Of a stretch of DNA of 64,000 nucleotides, positions 1 to 19,400 are shown piece by piece. This DNA is from Rallus limicola (lineage: Eukaryota; Chordata; Aves; Gruiformes; Rallidae): contig JAKCOZ010000003.1 in NCBI GenBank assembly GCA_022605955.1, positions 42,682,761 through 42,746,760 on the forward strand, in the 5' to 3' direction. Position 1 is the stretch's first letter. Each line of letters begins with the position of its first letter. A program made the position numbers and the translations under genes. Below the pieces are notes generated by a model. The model ran no database searches and had not been told where the DNA came from. It saw only the letters and a program-made list of their open reading frames with translations.

Positions 1-229
1 CTCCAGCCAGAGTTAAACCACCATAATACATTTATTTTCTTCACCAAGAGCTATCACCAGAGACTATGCAGCAAGCTGAGACTATACAGCAAGCTGCATA
101 CTTCTTCCACTGCAACATTTCTTTACCGGGGATACAAAAAAAACACCTGGATTTTAAACCAGTTGATAATCCTATTTATACTTCTTTAGAACAGTGCCAG
201 ACCTTAACACGGTTGTCTTCCATGTTCAG
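1..229 (-). other. FNTA: FNTA 3' untranslated region with a likely poly(A) signal
   Basis: This is sequence downstream of the FNTA stop codon. A minus-strand AATAAA hexamer lies at 31-36, followed by a TG-rich stretch (positions 30 down to about 12) that could serve as the downstream element. The transcript may therefore end at about positions 10-25. No other gene is seen here. Confidence 0.55.
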
Positions 230-7345
<7,116 letters not shown>

Positions 7346-7704
7346 TGCCCCCTACTGCTTCCGGGGCCTAGCAGAACTATAGAGGCCGGCCGGACGGTGG
7401 GGGTAGAGCGGCTGCCTGCCTCTCTATCGCCCCCCGCTGGCGAGGAGGGCGGAGGTTGTGCCGCGGCAGCGCGCACGGGGCTGAGCGAGGCCGGAGCCTG
7501 GCAGACGCGCTCCGGCCAGTGGTGCTGGGACCGCGGACTGGGCAGGGAGGTTGCGGTCCTCCTCCGAACGGTAACGACAGCGCCCAGGGGCCGCGCTGCG
7601 CCCGGACCAGCTTTATTCCAGGAGTCCGCTAATGAACCGCCATAAACGTACCGGGAGAGATGGCTCGGCCATGTCCCTCAGCAGCACAGCTAACTGTCTT
7701 CTCT

Positions 7705-7885
7705 GTGCCCCTAGGGACGGAGCCGCCACCACCTACCCGGGCAGCCCGTGTCAGCGCCTGATACCCCTCCCTGTGCAGGCTTTTTCCCTGATAGCCAATC
7801 TAAACCTTCCCTGGCATGACTTGACGCCATTCCCTCTGGTCCAGCTGCTTGTCACTAGGGCAGCAGTGGAGTATAAATGCACGGC
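7705..7885 (-). mobile_element. Degenerate CR1 LINE 3'-region fragment
   Basis: The plus-strand text from CACCACCTACCCGGGCAGCC through CCTGATAGCCAATCTAAACC to GCCATTCCCTCTGGTCCAGC matches the reverse complement of the well-known CR1 3' region (consensus remembered: cctgatatccaacctaaacc). The terminal octamers are absent. It sits at the edge of the FNTA CpG island. Confidence 0.7.
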
Positions 7886-8350
7886 TGCAAATCAAAACAC
7901 AAAATGCAGGATAAGAAAGGAAGGACCCCACTGGGGGTTCGTCAGTCACTGAGCACCTTTGTCTCATTTGGAGCATAATTTGATCTCTGCATTTACCTTG
8001 CCTCCGTGTTTTTTCCCATCCTATTTTACTGGTGCACCTGGGGATTTCATTTGATTCTGCTGGGATGTTCGGACAGTGACTGGAGTACATAGTTTGGTCG
8101 GTGCCTCTGGGTATTACAATAATACAGTCTATAATAACATCATAATAGAAAAAAAAACCCAACAGAGCACTCTACTGAGAGTTTGCTTTGGACAATGGGA
8201 TTATGAATAGAACAGAAAGGAAGTGGATAAAGACATATCTAGAAAAAGAGAGAGTATCTAGCAGTACCTGAAAGAACAATAAATAAAAATTATAAAGTGT
8301 CAACATTTTGCATTTAGACCAAATAAAGGCCTAAAAAGGAGCAATGCATA

Positions 8351-8737
8351 TGTGGTGGTTCAGCCCCAAACAGTGGCTGAGCACCACAGGCTGCTGGCTC
8401 ATTCCCAGAGAAGAAACAGACAGAGCAGAGTCTCTGTGGTGTGGGATAAGGGCAGTTTACTTGACAAAATCACCATGAACAAGGAACAGCAACAGCCAAT
8501 TACACCCACACCTGGTGATAATGTAGAGTACCTTAGTGACCTGACAATTACAGAGTGCTGCACAACACAAGAAGCAAAACCCAGACATCCTGAGGCCATC
8601 AAACCCCTCCCCCTCCCCAATCAGCCCCTTTTATGGGAAAGTGATGTCAGGTGGTGTGGAAAACAGCCTGGGCTAACTCATCTCACCTGGGCTGGCTGCC
8701 TGGGGAGGTTGACTCTGGCCTGTCCAGAACCAGGACA
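8351..8737 (-). mobile_element. Solo LTR of an endogenous retrovirus, with 5-bp flanking duplication
   Basis: Read on the minus strand, the element begins TGTCCTGGTTCTGGACAGGC and ends GGGGCTGAACCACCACA, giving the TG...CA ends of an LTR. It is 387 bp long. A TATA-like CATAAAAG (minus strand) lies at 8628-8635, after a GC-rich upstream part. The flanks are GCATA on the left and GTATA on the right, a 5-bp duplication with one mismatch, which suits an ERVL-type insertion. No internal viral genes are present. Confidence 0.75.
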
Positions 8738-10850
8738 GTATATTAAATTATTAATGGGTCAGACTAAAAGTAGCCATAAGAGTGAGAGAAACCTTGGAGA
8801 CATTTTATAGGAAACAGAACAGAAAGTCATTGTTTGTGACCTGTGGAAGGAAAATTTGTATTGCAATTTTGTTAGATACTAGCAGCTCTCCATGGGTGAG
8901 AGACTCAGATCCTCAAGAAATCTGGTTTATTAGCTCTGGTATTTCAGCAGCAGTTTGGCTTTTTCAGTTGTGCTTCCTCCAAAACAACACTTAATGACCT
9001 GACATTGCTGCTACTTATGCTGTCATCTTTACTGGCTATTTTAGCAGACAGGCCAGATCCTGCAGTAGGACTTTATTTCCTCAGAGTGGCATAGCAGGAC
9101 AAGAAACAAAAGCAAGCTGCTCTGACACCAGCCACTGGATGGAGATGGTCCAAGAATAGTATCTTGCTGATGGTGTGGGGCAGGCAGCAGATAGGCTAGC
9201 GATGCCACTGCCCTCAGGACTAGCTTGTGTCTTCTCAGGCTGAACTTGTGCATGGTGGGATCTGTGGATTGCTTCTAAGGGCTTGAGGGACCATAACGGA
9301 GAAAAGCAAAGCCATTGCTCAAAGCTGAAGTGTGTTCAAAACAAGTTGTGTCCTCATGAGAAAACCTTAGGAGTCTGCCAACTGAGAAGTTTGAAATGTA
9401 TGGGCATACCTCAATTTTAAACGATGGAGAAGACCAAAACCCAGTGGGATCACAGAAGAACCTTTCATAAACTATACTGGCTTCTGATCTGTCTCAAATT
9501 ACTCAATTTACTGAACTACACACTTCTTGTGGCATGCTGGCTCCAGTCGTCTCAGCCTCAGGGCACACTGAAAGGCTTAGTCAGGCCTGCAAAAGCGGGC
9601 TTCTGGCTTAATGTGGATCTGCTTTACAAAATAATACTTGGAGGTTCTTGCTGCATTCCTTCTGGGTCTGAGTTGGTGGAGATTGTTCATGTTACAGACC
9701 TAATATCTGTAACTGTGCTTCACAGAGGCTATTAAAACCCTACTTGATGCTTCTACTGGACTCCAGTAGCTAGGACCTTTTTGAAGAAACAGCAAATAGG
9801 ACGAGAGCGGTGATGAAGTTCTAAACAAAGAGTGGAGAATAAATTAATTTTTCATGTCCCAGCACTGCAGTGTCAGCTACCAGTTTTTATCTTGGGAGGC
9901 ACCTGGCAGCTCAGAAAGAAATGGGAGCTCCACGGTGCAGGGTGTGCAGCAAAATGTGGGCGCCATTCCAAATGAGCTGCAGGCAGGCATAGCTGTGGAG
10001 GAAAGGGGGCAGAGCCTGCATGGCAGGGGTCACTTAAACTGCCACAGGGGGCCGGTTTCACAAGTTATCTGTTGGTTATCCCTGTGAGCCTCTCAGGAAG
10101 GCTGCAGGCATGACACACATTAGAGTCAGGAGATGAGCTATGTGCATAGCATTTGCACAATTTTTATCCTCTGCCTCCTTAAGTATTCTTCTTCCCTCCT
10201 CTGCCTGTCATGTCTAGGTTAGAAGCGGCAGATAATGGTGCTTTCCAGTGTTTGTATATAAATACAAGTTCATATTAAGAAGTGTGTAGGTATCAGGTAT
10301 CTCTCTCAATAAAAACGCATATGCTTGAGAGAAACATGTTGGAAATACAAACACATGTTGTTGATGTGTGTATTACAGAGTGGATGAATATGGGCTGTGC
10401 AGAGCCAGGAGCCAGCAGAACTGGCCTTTCCATGTAAATGTCTTTCACTACAAATAGCTAATGCCAGAAGCTGCATAAAGAGGGGCCCAGCCTCTGGAAG
10501 CAGGGAGCTGTCGGAAGGGACTGTTTCCTGATCGCTATGCATGGCCTTGCAGGCGGCTCGGCAAAGCTGGGAGCAAGGCATGGTCTCACGCAGGATGCCT
10601 ACTGCAGCTCTGTGCCTCAGGGACGAAGGGTGTGATTCCTCTCTGTGAGGCAGACAGCTCTCCAGGCGCTTCTGGGCTTCCCAACTTCCATGACGCATTT
10701 CTTTTCCTGACAACCCTCTGGCTTGGTGCAGTCAATCCAAGTCCTCGCCAACACAGCACCGGATAGAATAATGTCACCACTGTAAAAAAAAAAAATGAAA
10801 GCGCAGAAAGTGCAATTATCCTAACAGCTACAGAAATCAGTGAAAGGGAG
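8738..10850. other. Spacer between the FNTA and FUT10 promoters
   Basis: Ordinary single-copy-looking sequence. I find no conserved reading frame, splice-framed exon or clear repeat apart from the LTR and CR1 fragment to its left. A short A-rich run lies near 10783-10796. Confidence 0.5.
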
Positions 10851-10899
10851 AGGTTTATTTTTGGGATGTGTGAGGTCTTACAGCGTGGGATTGCAGGAA

Positions 10900-11560
10900 G
10901 AGCAGCGTGTGTGGGTGCGTGCGTCTGAAAGCGGTGGCGCTCTCAGGCCCTCTCCGCTTCCTCTTCACGGCCGTGCGGACCCCGAAAAGAGCCGAATCCC
11001 CTCCCCACCCCCGCGGCTGGCAGGGCGGTGGGCGGCGCGCAGCCTCTCCGCTCCGCGCCGCCCCGCCGCGGGCCCCGCGCCGCCCTCGGCCAGCACCCGC
11101 CCCCGGCTCCCTCCGCGCACCAAGTAGGTGCATAGGCTGAAAGTTAAAAAACACCCAAAACAACAAACCCAAAACAACACCACAACCCATCCCCAAAACC
11201 CCTTAAACCCAACGAGAGGGGTACGGCAGCGGTGAGGCGGGAACGACTTTCTCGGGGTGAGTACAGCTGCGGGCGCCCGCCCGGAAGATGCCCGAGCCAC
11301 GGGCGGGGAGCAGGGCCGGTATAGCAGCCGCTGCCCGTGCCGCGGGACGGGCTGAGCCCCGGGCGGCGAGGCAGGAAGGAGCGGCGCCGGGGAGGGAGGC
11401 GCAGCTCCTGCTGGGATGCTGAGCCCGGGGAGATGCAGCGAGGCACGGCTGGAAGTAGAGGCGGCAGGGAATGCTGGTAGGAACTTTGGCAGGGTTTGCA
11501 GGGAGCTGCTGCTTCCGCTGCAGGATAGCCGGGGGTGTCGGTTTATCCGCCTTCCTTCAA
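10900..11560. promoter_or_regulatory. FUT10: CpG island, probable FUT10 promoter and 5' noncoding exon
   Basis: A GC- and CpG-rich block lies 1.8-2.4 kb upstream of the FUT10 start codon exon. A strong donor, GGG followed by GTGAGT, lies at 11257, so a noncoding first exon could end at 11256. No start codon leading into FUT10 exists here. A 44-nt run made only of A and C occurs inside it (11146-11189). The exact transcription start cannot be read from sequence. Confidence 0.65.
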
Positions 11561-12729
11561 GTCCTCAGGGCCTCCGCTCGGCATCAGTAGAGGTGTGACA
11601 GCATTCCAAAGTCACCTGTGCCAGCGGAGTTGGGACAGGACAGAGCCTTGAGTGGGCCACTCCAAGTGTGCACCGCACCACACCGCACCACTGGGTAAAA
11701 GCACGGGGTGCTGGATGCTGTAAAAGCATGTAGTAAGAGCATGGAGTGCCAGAATGAAGCCATGACCCAGCACGATACCCTGGGGCAGCTGGTACAGCAC
11801 GCCCATAGTGCGGGCAGTTCCCTCTCTAGAAAAATACCCAAACATGAAATGATTACTCTTGCAGAGGCTGGGGGTAAGGTGACTCAGCGGGTGGTCAGGT
11901 GCTTAACTTTTTTGTCATGCACAGGGTAAGACATGTGGTATTAAAGATAATGTTATGTATGCCTTGAGTAGATTTTCACCAGTGCAGTTGTGGCAGAAGT
12001 CAGACCCATCCCCTCCTTGTATCCCATTTTGCCTCTAATCCATGAAGCACAGATGCAAAGCCTTTGTAAAAGATCCTACCTGATTTGAGAAGCACCGAAC
12101 TGGGAGCCGCAAGCTTTTGTGCCCACAAAAAACCCCTTCAAAAGCGGCTGTCCCATACAGAGCGGAACTCACACAGTGTGGTTTCATGTGAGGTTTCACT
12201 AGAGTCTTGTCTGATGGTCAATGGGAAGGGATAAACTTATGCTTCAGTGGAAGCAGGATTAATTTTTTGTCTCTAGCTACCAGTGCCACAGAGGTGGTAC
12301 TGTGGCAGGCAGTAGTTTTGTGACCCATCCCCCTTTGTCAGGTTTTTGCAATTTTGTGAGTGGGATTAGGATGGGAGAAAATCTGGCAGGTTGCATGCTC
12401 ATGGAGACAATCACATACACCTTCTTTTCAAAGAAAGCCAGCCTAAGTTACAGGAGGCACATCACTGAAAGCAGTTAGTTTTAAAATAGCAATTTGTTAC
12501 ACATTTTTAGTGTGTGTTTCTGCTTTCTGAACTTTAAGAATACCCACATTCTCGAACTTTACTCCTCTGCATTCTCCCATCCTCTTTTGTTGTTGTTGTT
12601 TTTTAATGATGCAGCTGGAATTTGCACCTACTCCTGTTGTCAGGAGTTGGGGTTTTCACATGACAACATCAAGCATGCAGCAAAAGAGTAGGGCTTTGTG
12701 AAAGCTAAAAAAAGCATTAAGAAAGGGGA

Positions 12730-12918
12730 GGAATTATTTGAGGATGGTGAGGCCCTGGCACAGGCTGCCCAGAGAAGCTGTGGCTGCCCTCTCCCTGGCA
12801 GTGTTGAAGGCCAGGTTGGATGGGACTTTGGGCAGGCTGGTCTAGTGGAGCCCATCGCAGGGGAGTTGGAACTAGATGATCTTTGAGGACCCTTCCAGCT
12901 CAGAGCATTCTGTAACTC
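12730..12918 (+). mobile_element. CR1 LINE 3'-region fragment in FUT10 intron 1
   Basis: The segment reading GTGAGGCCCTGGCACAGGCT, CCCAGAGAAGCTGTGGCTGC, then GTTGGAACTAGATGATCTTT is the classic CR1 3' region just upstream of the terminal octamers. The end is degenerate (CATTCTGTAACTCTG). It lies in the same orientation as FUT10. Confidence 0.85.
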
Positions 12919-13357
12919 TGATTTGTCATCTGAAACTCAGGAAAATGGCTGCTCTTCCCATAAATGACTGACCCAGGCCTATCTGCAACTCTTTACACTG
13001 TCTGCAAGTATGAGAGGATGTGTGGCCCTGATTAGTGAGGGTGCCCAAATCCAGGATGACCAGAGGGAGAGCAGTTGTCTGGGGCTTTGCAGGAGCAAAG
13101 TTTTGTACAGGCTGCTTTCTGGATACCTTACTCAAAATGTCTCTCTGGCACCTACAGAAAGCAACAGGTGGATGTCAAGTTAATCCCTGATCTTGAGGCG
13201 TAGTCTTTATTGATTCTGTAACCTTTTTCAGTAGTTGTCACCATGAAGAGGAGTAAGAATGGAGTGGGAAAGCCCTTCAGCGAAGGTTGAAGACTTCAGA
13301 CAAGCTGGCCTTCCTAATGCTTAGCTGTAACTGCTCTGGCAGACCTGGCAGTGCAGC

Positions 13358-13438
13358 ATGATTAGGATGAAGAGGAAGAAACTGTGGGCATCTTGCCTCT
13401 GCTTTGCAGCTGCCTTTTTCCTTGTAATGACATTCCAG
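13358..13438 (+). CDS. FUT10: FUT10 coding exon 1 (residues 1-27, start and membrane anchor)
   Basis: The exon encodes MIRMKRKKLWASCLCFAAAF and FLVMTFQ before a GTACAA donor; human FUT10 begins MVRIQRRKLLASCLC. The first ATG is preferred over the one three codons later because it aligns with the human start. An in-frame TAA lies upstream at 13328-13330. The exon also holds a little 5' UTR, with candidate acceptors at 13341-13356. Confidence 0.93.
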
Positions 13439-16400
13439 GTACAAGGGCAAGGTGGGGAGGTATACATGAGATTGCTCTCAAAGTATGACACAATTGTGGA
13501 TAATGAGAGAAAGCATTGAAGGAGACAGACTTTTCCATATGGGTCTGTGCTTTAGGTTGTGTGTTTAAAGAAAGCAGCATTGTCCTGATGGTAGTAGCTG
13601 ACTCTGCAAGTAATGTTACACAGAGAACATATTTCTTGCACAAGTCCTTGGCTCCTGGATGAGTTTCTCAGGAGTAGTGTTCTATACCACGCTGTGTTGC
13701 AGTGCCTCCATCCAGCATTGCCTCCTCTGTCTTTGTGCTTGAACTCATTTGGCAGGGACGCAAGGCTGGACACATTTCATACCAATGTGGCAGACAGACC
13801 AGGGAAATCTGAGCACATCAGGAAGTGGTGTTGGTAATCTGGCCATCAGTCCTGACTCAAAAGGTCATTCTTAGCATTGGGAAGTGCAGTAGCTGGTCAG
13901 TAAAAAAATGCCTGAGAGAAAAATCAATGAGCTTACGTGTGTCTAGCTGGGATTTTTATATGTGATTGTTAACTGTACGGTTGAGAAGTTACTGGTGCTA
14001 GAACTATAGCACATGAGTTGCCAATACAGATGGGGTGTATCAACCCTCAAGAGTTCAAAGAGAGCTGCTAGAAATTCTGCACAAGTATAGAGACTCCCTA
14101 AATTCTGCCATGGAAAAAATTGGAAGGAAAGAAGGAGCATGTTCCTGGAGAAACCTGTACATGTAGTAGTTATAGACTGAATTACATTGCTGCAGTTATA
14201 TCCTGTCAAGCTATGAGACATATGAATCTTTTCCCCAGCTAGTATCTTGTCCCCTTGCCAGTGCAGGAGTGTTCCTTGTATTTTTCTGTACAGCTGCACT
14301 TTGCACAGCCTCCTGTCTTTGCTGTCCCCACATTCTTTGTTGCACAGATCCTACTTAGTCTAGTCACAATCAGTGGTTTGCTACACAGTGAGAGTGAATG
14401 ACAAACAGCAAAATGAACATATGCAGTAAAGCTATTGGGGAAGATAAATGTTTTCAAACAACTTGATCTAAACAACACTCACTGGCTTTCCGATACTCTC
14501 CTTCAGAGCTATCCAACAAGTCAAAGTTGCTGTGCCTGAGGCTGTCTGGTGGGTTTGAGTTCCCCCCTCATTCTTGCAGCTGTTCCTGGGGTGGCATTAT
14601 ACACTGCCTGTGAAGGTACATGCACAACAAAATATTTGCATGGTAGGAAGAAGGTCTTTACCCCACTGAAGCAAAGAGCAGGAGCAATGTATACATTTCT
14701 GACACTTCACTCAACAGACTTTTCTGCCCCAAGACACTTTTGTGGCAGGTACCACCTGTTGAAAAGATTGGTGGCTTCAGGGGCACCAGAAATCCCCCAG
14801 ATTTTCTGGGAGCTTCTGTCTCATGACTGGTGGTGGGCAGCGTTAGAGACTTTTCCTAGAGAATTACAGGTTCATTATCTATAAATGGTGGTTTATACTG
14901 GCAGATCTTTCACTTCTCTGCATACATATGGGATTTTTCTCCTTTACTTAGCTGTGAAGTTGTAGTTGTATTGTCTTTAAGACCTGTCTGCACCTGTTTC
15001 AGTCAGTCATTTAAAAATTAATAGGGGAGAGTACAGATGATCACACACAGACATGAAAACGTCATGGGGTTTTTTTTTTACAACTAATTTCCAGAAAGAA
15101 ACCTTGGCTACTAAAGGTCCATTATCTGTTTTGTGCTTTTACCAGAGAGAAAGCAGAAATTGTGTTGTTAAATCATATGTGATATGTCCATATCTCAGTA
15201 CAGAAATATCTTTCTTTCTTCATTCTCCTCAAAAGTTTAAATGAAAGCTTCTGACAAAAGCTCACCAGGGCAGTGGCTGTAGTTAGTGAGATGCAGCCAC
15301 TTTGACAGAACCGTTGTTGCAGACTTAGTTATGCTTGATGCTTACTTACACTCTGATTTGTCAAGCAGATGTCACGGCTAATGACAGTGATGCACTGTGA
15401 TATGTATCTTTATTTTCCCAAAGGTTATCACTGAACTGGGCAATTCAGAGAATAAGGTGGCAGTAATCTCCAGTTTACGTGGTGGCCCACTGACGCCTGT
15501 GGAGAGACACGCTTTGCAGTTTAAGAAGCAGGAACTTCACAGCAGCTTCAAGACAGAGTCTGCTGTAAATCAGCATCCCATCCTGCTCTGGTGGTCTCCC
15601 CTGACTGGCGAGACAGGGAGATTGGGTCAGTGTGGAGAGGATGTTTGCTTCTTTACTATCAACAAGACCTACCAGCACAATGAGATGACGAGGGCATTTC
15701 TGTTCTATGGTAATGAACTTTGGTGGTGGGGTGGGGTTTTCTTAATTTTATTTTGGTTGGGTGGGGCTTTTTTTGTTGTTGTTGATTTGGGGTTTTTCTG
15801 TTCTTGTTTGTTTTTATTTTTAAATGAGTAACTTTCCCTCCTTTAGAGATTAAATATTCTGTGTGACAAGCACTGAGAGCAGGCAACTTGAGGCAGCTTG
15901 CCATGCTAAACTTTGCCTAGTGCTGAATACCATCAGCAGAGATCCAGAGATGGATATTCTTTGTAAAAGTACCCTGAAAAGTGACTGGGCATATCTGTGG
16001 GATGACTGTTGCCCTGTCTCATGCTGCTTTCTGAGCACATGTGCTCCCTGCTTATGGGAGAAAAGAATTTCCCATAGCTGACAAGTCATGAAAAGGCAGT
16101 CTGAGATCAAGCCAGCGTTTTGCAGACTTCTGGTTTGTCGCCCTTTGCAGAGGTTCTGCAAGGCCTTTGTGGCACTTGCGCAAGTCTTTTGTCTTAAAAT
16201 AATGAGTTTGCTGGTAACTGTGCAACTCCTCTGTTCATGTGCTGAGGGGTTGCTAGTAGACTGTAAATGGAAAGTAGTGAAAGAAACCTATTGATTCTGC
16301 ACTGGGAGTGCAACCTTGTAAGCTGCTCTGACTCTGCCACCTCAGAAACTTCCCACTACATGTACTGTGAAGTGACTACAAAACACAAAATGATACACCT

Positions 16401-19400
16401 TTTAAAAGTAGGCCCGACTTTGTTAATTTTGTTCTTCCCCCTCCCACCCCCTCCCAGTTGCTTTTCAGAGAAAAAAATAATTTTAGGTGGAAAAATAGAG
16501 CCAAATTCTTTTCTGTGACTCGTAGCTTCAGCAAAATAAAAGAGCCTTGAATCTCATGCACTCAGTCAGGATACAGGTAAACTGGAACTGTAAGAAGGGC
16601 CTTTAGCTTTGTTGTTAATGAACCAAAAAGCTTCTCAGCACTCATCTTTTCAGAGGTCCAAGTAGGTCAGCTTTGTTAGTTGCTAATACAGTGTTCAAGC
16701 ATGAAAGTGAAGTAATAACAGTGCAGGAATGAGAAGCTGACCTAATTAAAGACAAGGAACACTAGGTTTGCATCACATGAAAGGACTATTTATACTGGGC
16801 AGAATTATCTCTGTAGGTTTTTTGTGCTGTGGGGGTTTTTTGTGTTTGTGTTTGGTTTTTTTTTTTGTGGGGGTGTTTTTTAGGTATTATTTCGGTTTTC
16901 TAGTGATGCTGGCTATGAACTCTGTACAGACAAGTATTAAAATATTTTAAAATGTTACTTATTTTTAAGTCATTATAAAATAAATGATCTCACAGTGCTA
17001 AAACCCATAAAGATGAAGGTCATAAATGGTGGTGTTGGTCAAGAAAAAATGCACACACACTGATCTTGATGCACTGAGGTGTGGATGTGTGAAAAAAACC
17101 AGATTTTGGTGTTCTAGAATTTCCCTCTAAACATCTTGCTGAGTGATAACTTGAAGATGTGCATTTTCCTGCTAAGGTTGGATCAGGGCAGCTTCACTTT
17201 CCAAAGAAACGACATTTATTTTTCCCAAATGTTTGGTCAGCGAGCTAGTCAAAAGAAGAATGATCCAAAGCTTAGGAAAAATATTATGCAAAAATACAGG
17301 GTATGGATGCTTTCCAGCAGAACTGCTTTGGTAGCAACACCTGCTTTTCTGCAGCTTGTCCTGACTTACTCTCCAGGCCTGAGAAGCCCTTAGGTGTAGG
17401 TGATGATTTTGTCAAGTGCCGCCATCTCCTGTGTGGAAGTAAGATGTGGTATCCACGTGCTGGATTTTGTCTCTGCTTTTGGGAGGGATTCCCAGCTTCA
17501 CAATTTCAGCGACACGTACTTTACAGAATTTTGCATGTAGCACGAGCTACCAATGCAACCGAGTTAGTGTGAGCTGGTGCCATGCTGTCGGAGCCTCAGG
17601 GGTGTTGTTCCCAAGGGAGGAGGAGTTCCAGCTTTTCTGTGTCAGAGTGTTGAATCCTTGGAGTATGAATCATGACTGAAAAGTGTCTTCTGAGACGCAG
17701 AACATCTGACAGAACCTGTCTCTTCTGCACTTTGCCTCATATCTAATGTTTTCTCATTAATAGTGTGGAAGTTGAAATGGCTTGCAGTTGTAGTCTTTTT
17801 AAGCTTTCTTTATCCCCTTCTGAGCTTCTCTATTTCTTTCATCTCTCAAGGTTTGGATCATGCTGATGTTACCTTCCCTTTAATCCCTAAAAGCTTTTTG
17901 TCTTCTTGCTGGTCTGAGATTGATTAAGTTTGAGAATTGGTAATTCTGATGTGCTCTAATCTATAGTGCCTTTTTCTTTAAGTTTCTCTTTGCCTAATTC
18001 CTTGTTCAGTAATTTTACATGTTGCTTTTTTGTCTTTCTGTCATTCCTTCCCTTGTATCATTCTTTACTGCATTTTCCTTCTATCTTCCCTGCAATACTA
18101 CCTTAAAGAGGAAGCACCCTGTGAGAGTTGGAGCTGAAGTGCTACGGTTTCAGTCCACAGCATTTCATTATTGTCTGTATGTATGGCTGCTTCTCTTCTG
18201 GGCATCACTTGGAAAAAAAGTGTTTTTTAAAAAACAGATAGGCCTTATAAGCTTCCCTGTGAGAATTTGATTCACTTTCAGTTTTCCTCATGTAACACTA
18301 TATAACACATCAAAACTGGAGGCAGCAAGTAGAGTTTGTCAGTGAGTGGTGCAGCCCTTCATCATTTTAGTGTTGAGGACTTGGACCACCCTTCAGTGGA
18401 AAACAGAAAACTAAATGCTTAGTGGCTTTAAAAAAAGCCAACTGTTGCTCTTGGAAGATCTTGCTTTATAGGAGGTTTTTGTTACTGGTAGCTAACATCT
18501 ATCTTCACTGCAGTGGCAGTCTTCTGTTGGTTTAATAAGGTTATCCTTGGAGTCATCTTGGCAGGCTTGTGCAGCCACAAAGACCACTAGACTGCTGGCC
18601 TTTTCTTCCCCCCTTCTGTATGTATTGTTTTTTACATCAAAATTCCTTATTAGGCTTTCGCTAGCTCTTTTTTGTTTTTCCTGTCAGTGGTTTGAGGTCA
18701 AGGGTGGAACAGTGTGACCTGGGTGGCAGGACGACTTCTCCAATGAGAAGGCATTTGTGGTGGTTTCTAAAGCAGCTGTGTGCTGTTTGTTTCGGTTTAT
18801 GAACCACCCTTGCTTGACAGTACCAGTTGAAAATTTTGCATATTCAGTGCTTGTACTTAAATAAATAATATATAGGGTTATAAATCAGTGAGAAAGTATC
18901 TTGACATAGGTCAAGATACCAGCTTTGCATTCAATCTGCAATAAGGCTAGTCATACTAGTGTAGTACAGCAGTGCTAATGGGCGAGCAAGGGTCACATTC
19001 ACGAGCTGGTACTTTCAATTCAGTTTGCACAGAGCAGTCTGAGAAAAAGCTTCTAGGTTTGTTGTAAAGCTTACACCACATCTTCCATAAGTTGTACTGG
19101 AGGCTGCCTATCCACTCAGAAAGACACAAACAGCTGCAGTGGTCTGTTTTTAGAGTTTAGACATGGTTCTTCTACTATTGGCATTAGTTTGAGGAGCCGT
19201 GTCCTGCCAGAAGCTTCTTCTTTATGCATCTGGTTATTGTAATTTTTCTTCTTAACCCTGTCCAATATATTAGCATCCATTTTGTTGCTTTGCTACTAGA
19301 AGGCAATTGAGCCCTGCAGTAACCATTTCTCTCAAATCACAGATAGAGGCAGTACCATCTGTTCCCCTATTTCAAAAGCAAAGGATTATTAAACATCTTA

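Noticed and set aside
10840..11446. Overlapping 77-113 codon frames around 11 kb
   Set aside because: They lie in the FUT10 CpG island, are Arg/Pro/Ala/Gly-rich on both strands, and resemble no protein; they are a GC-content artefact.
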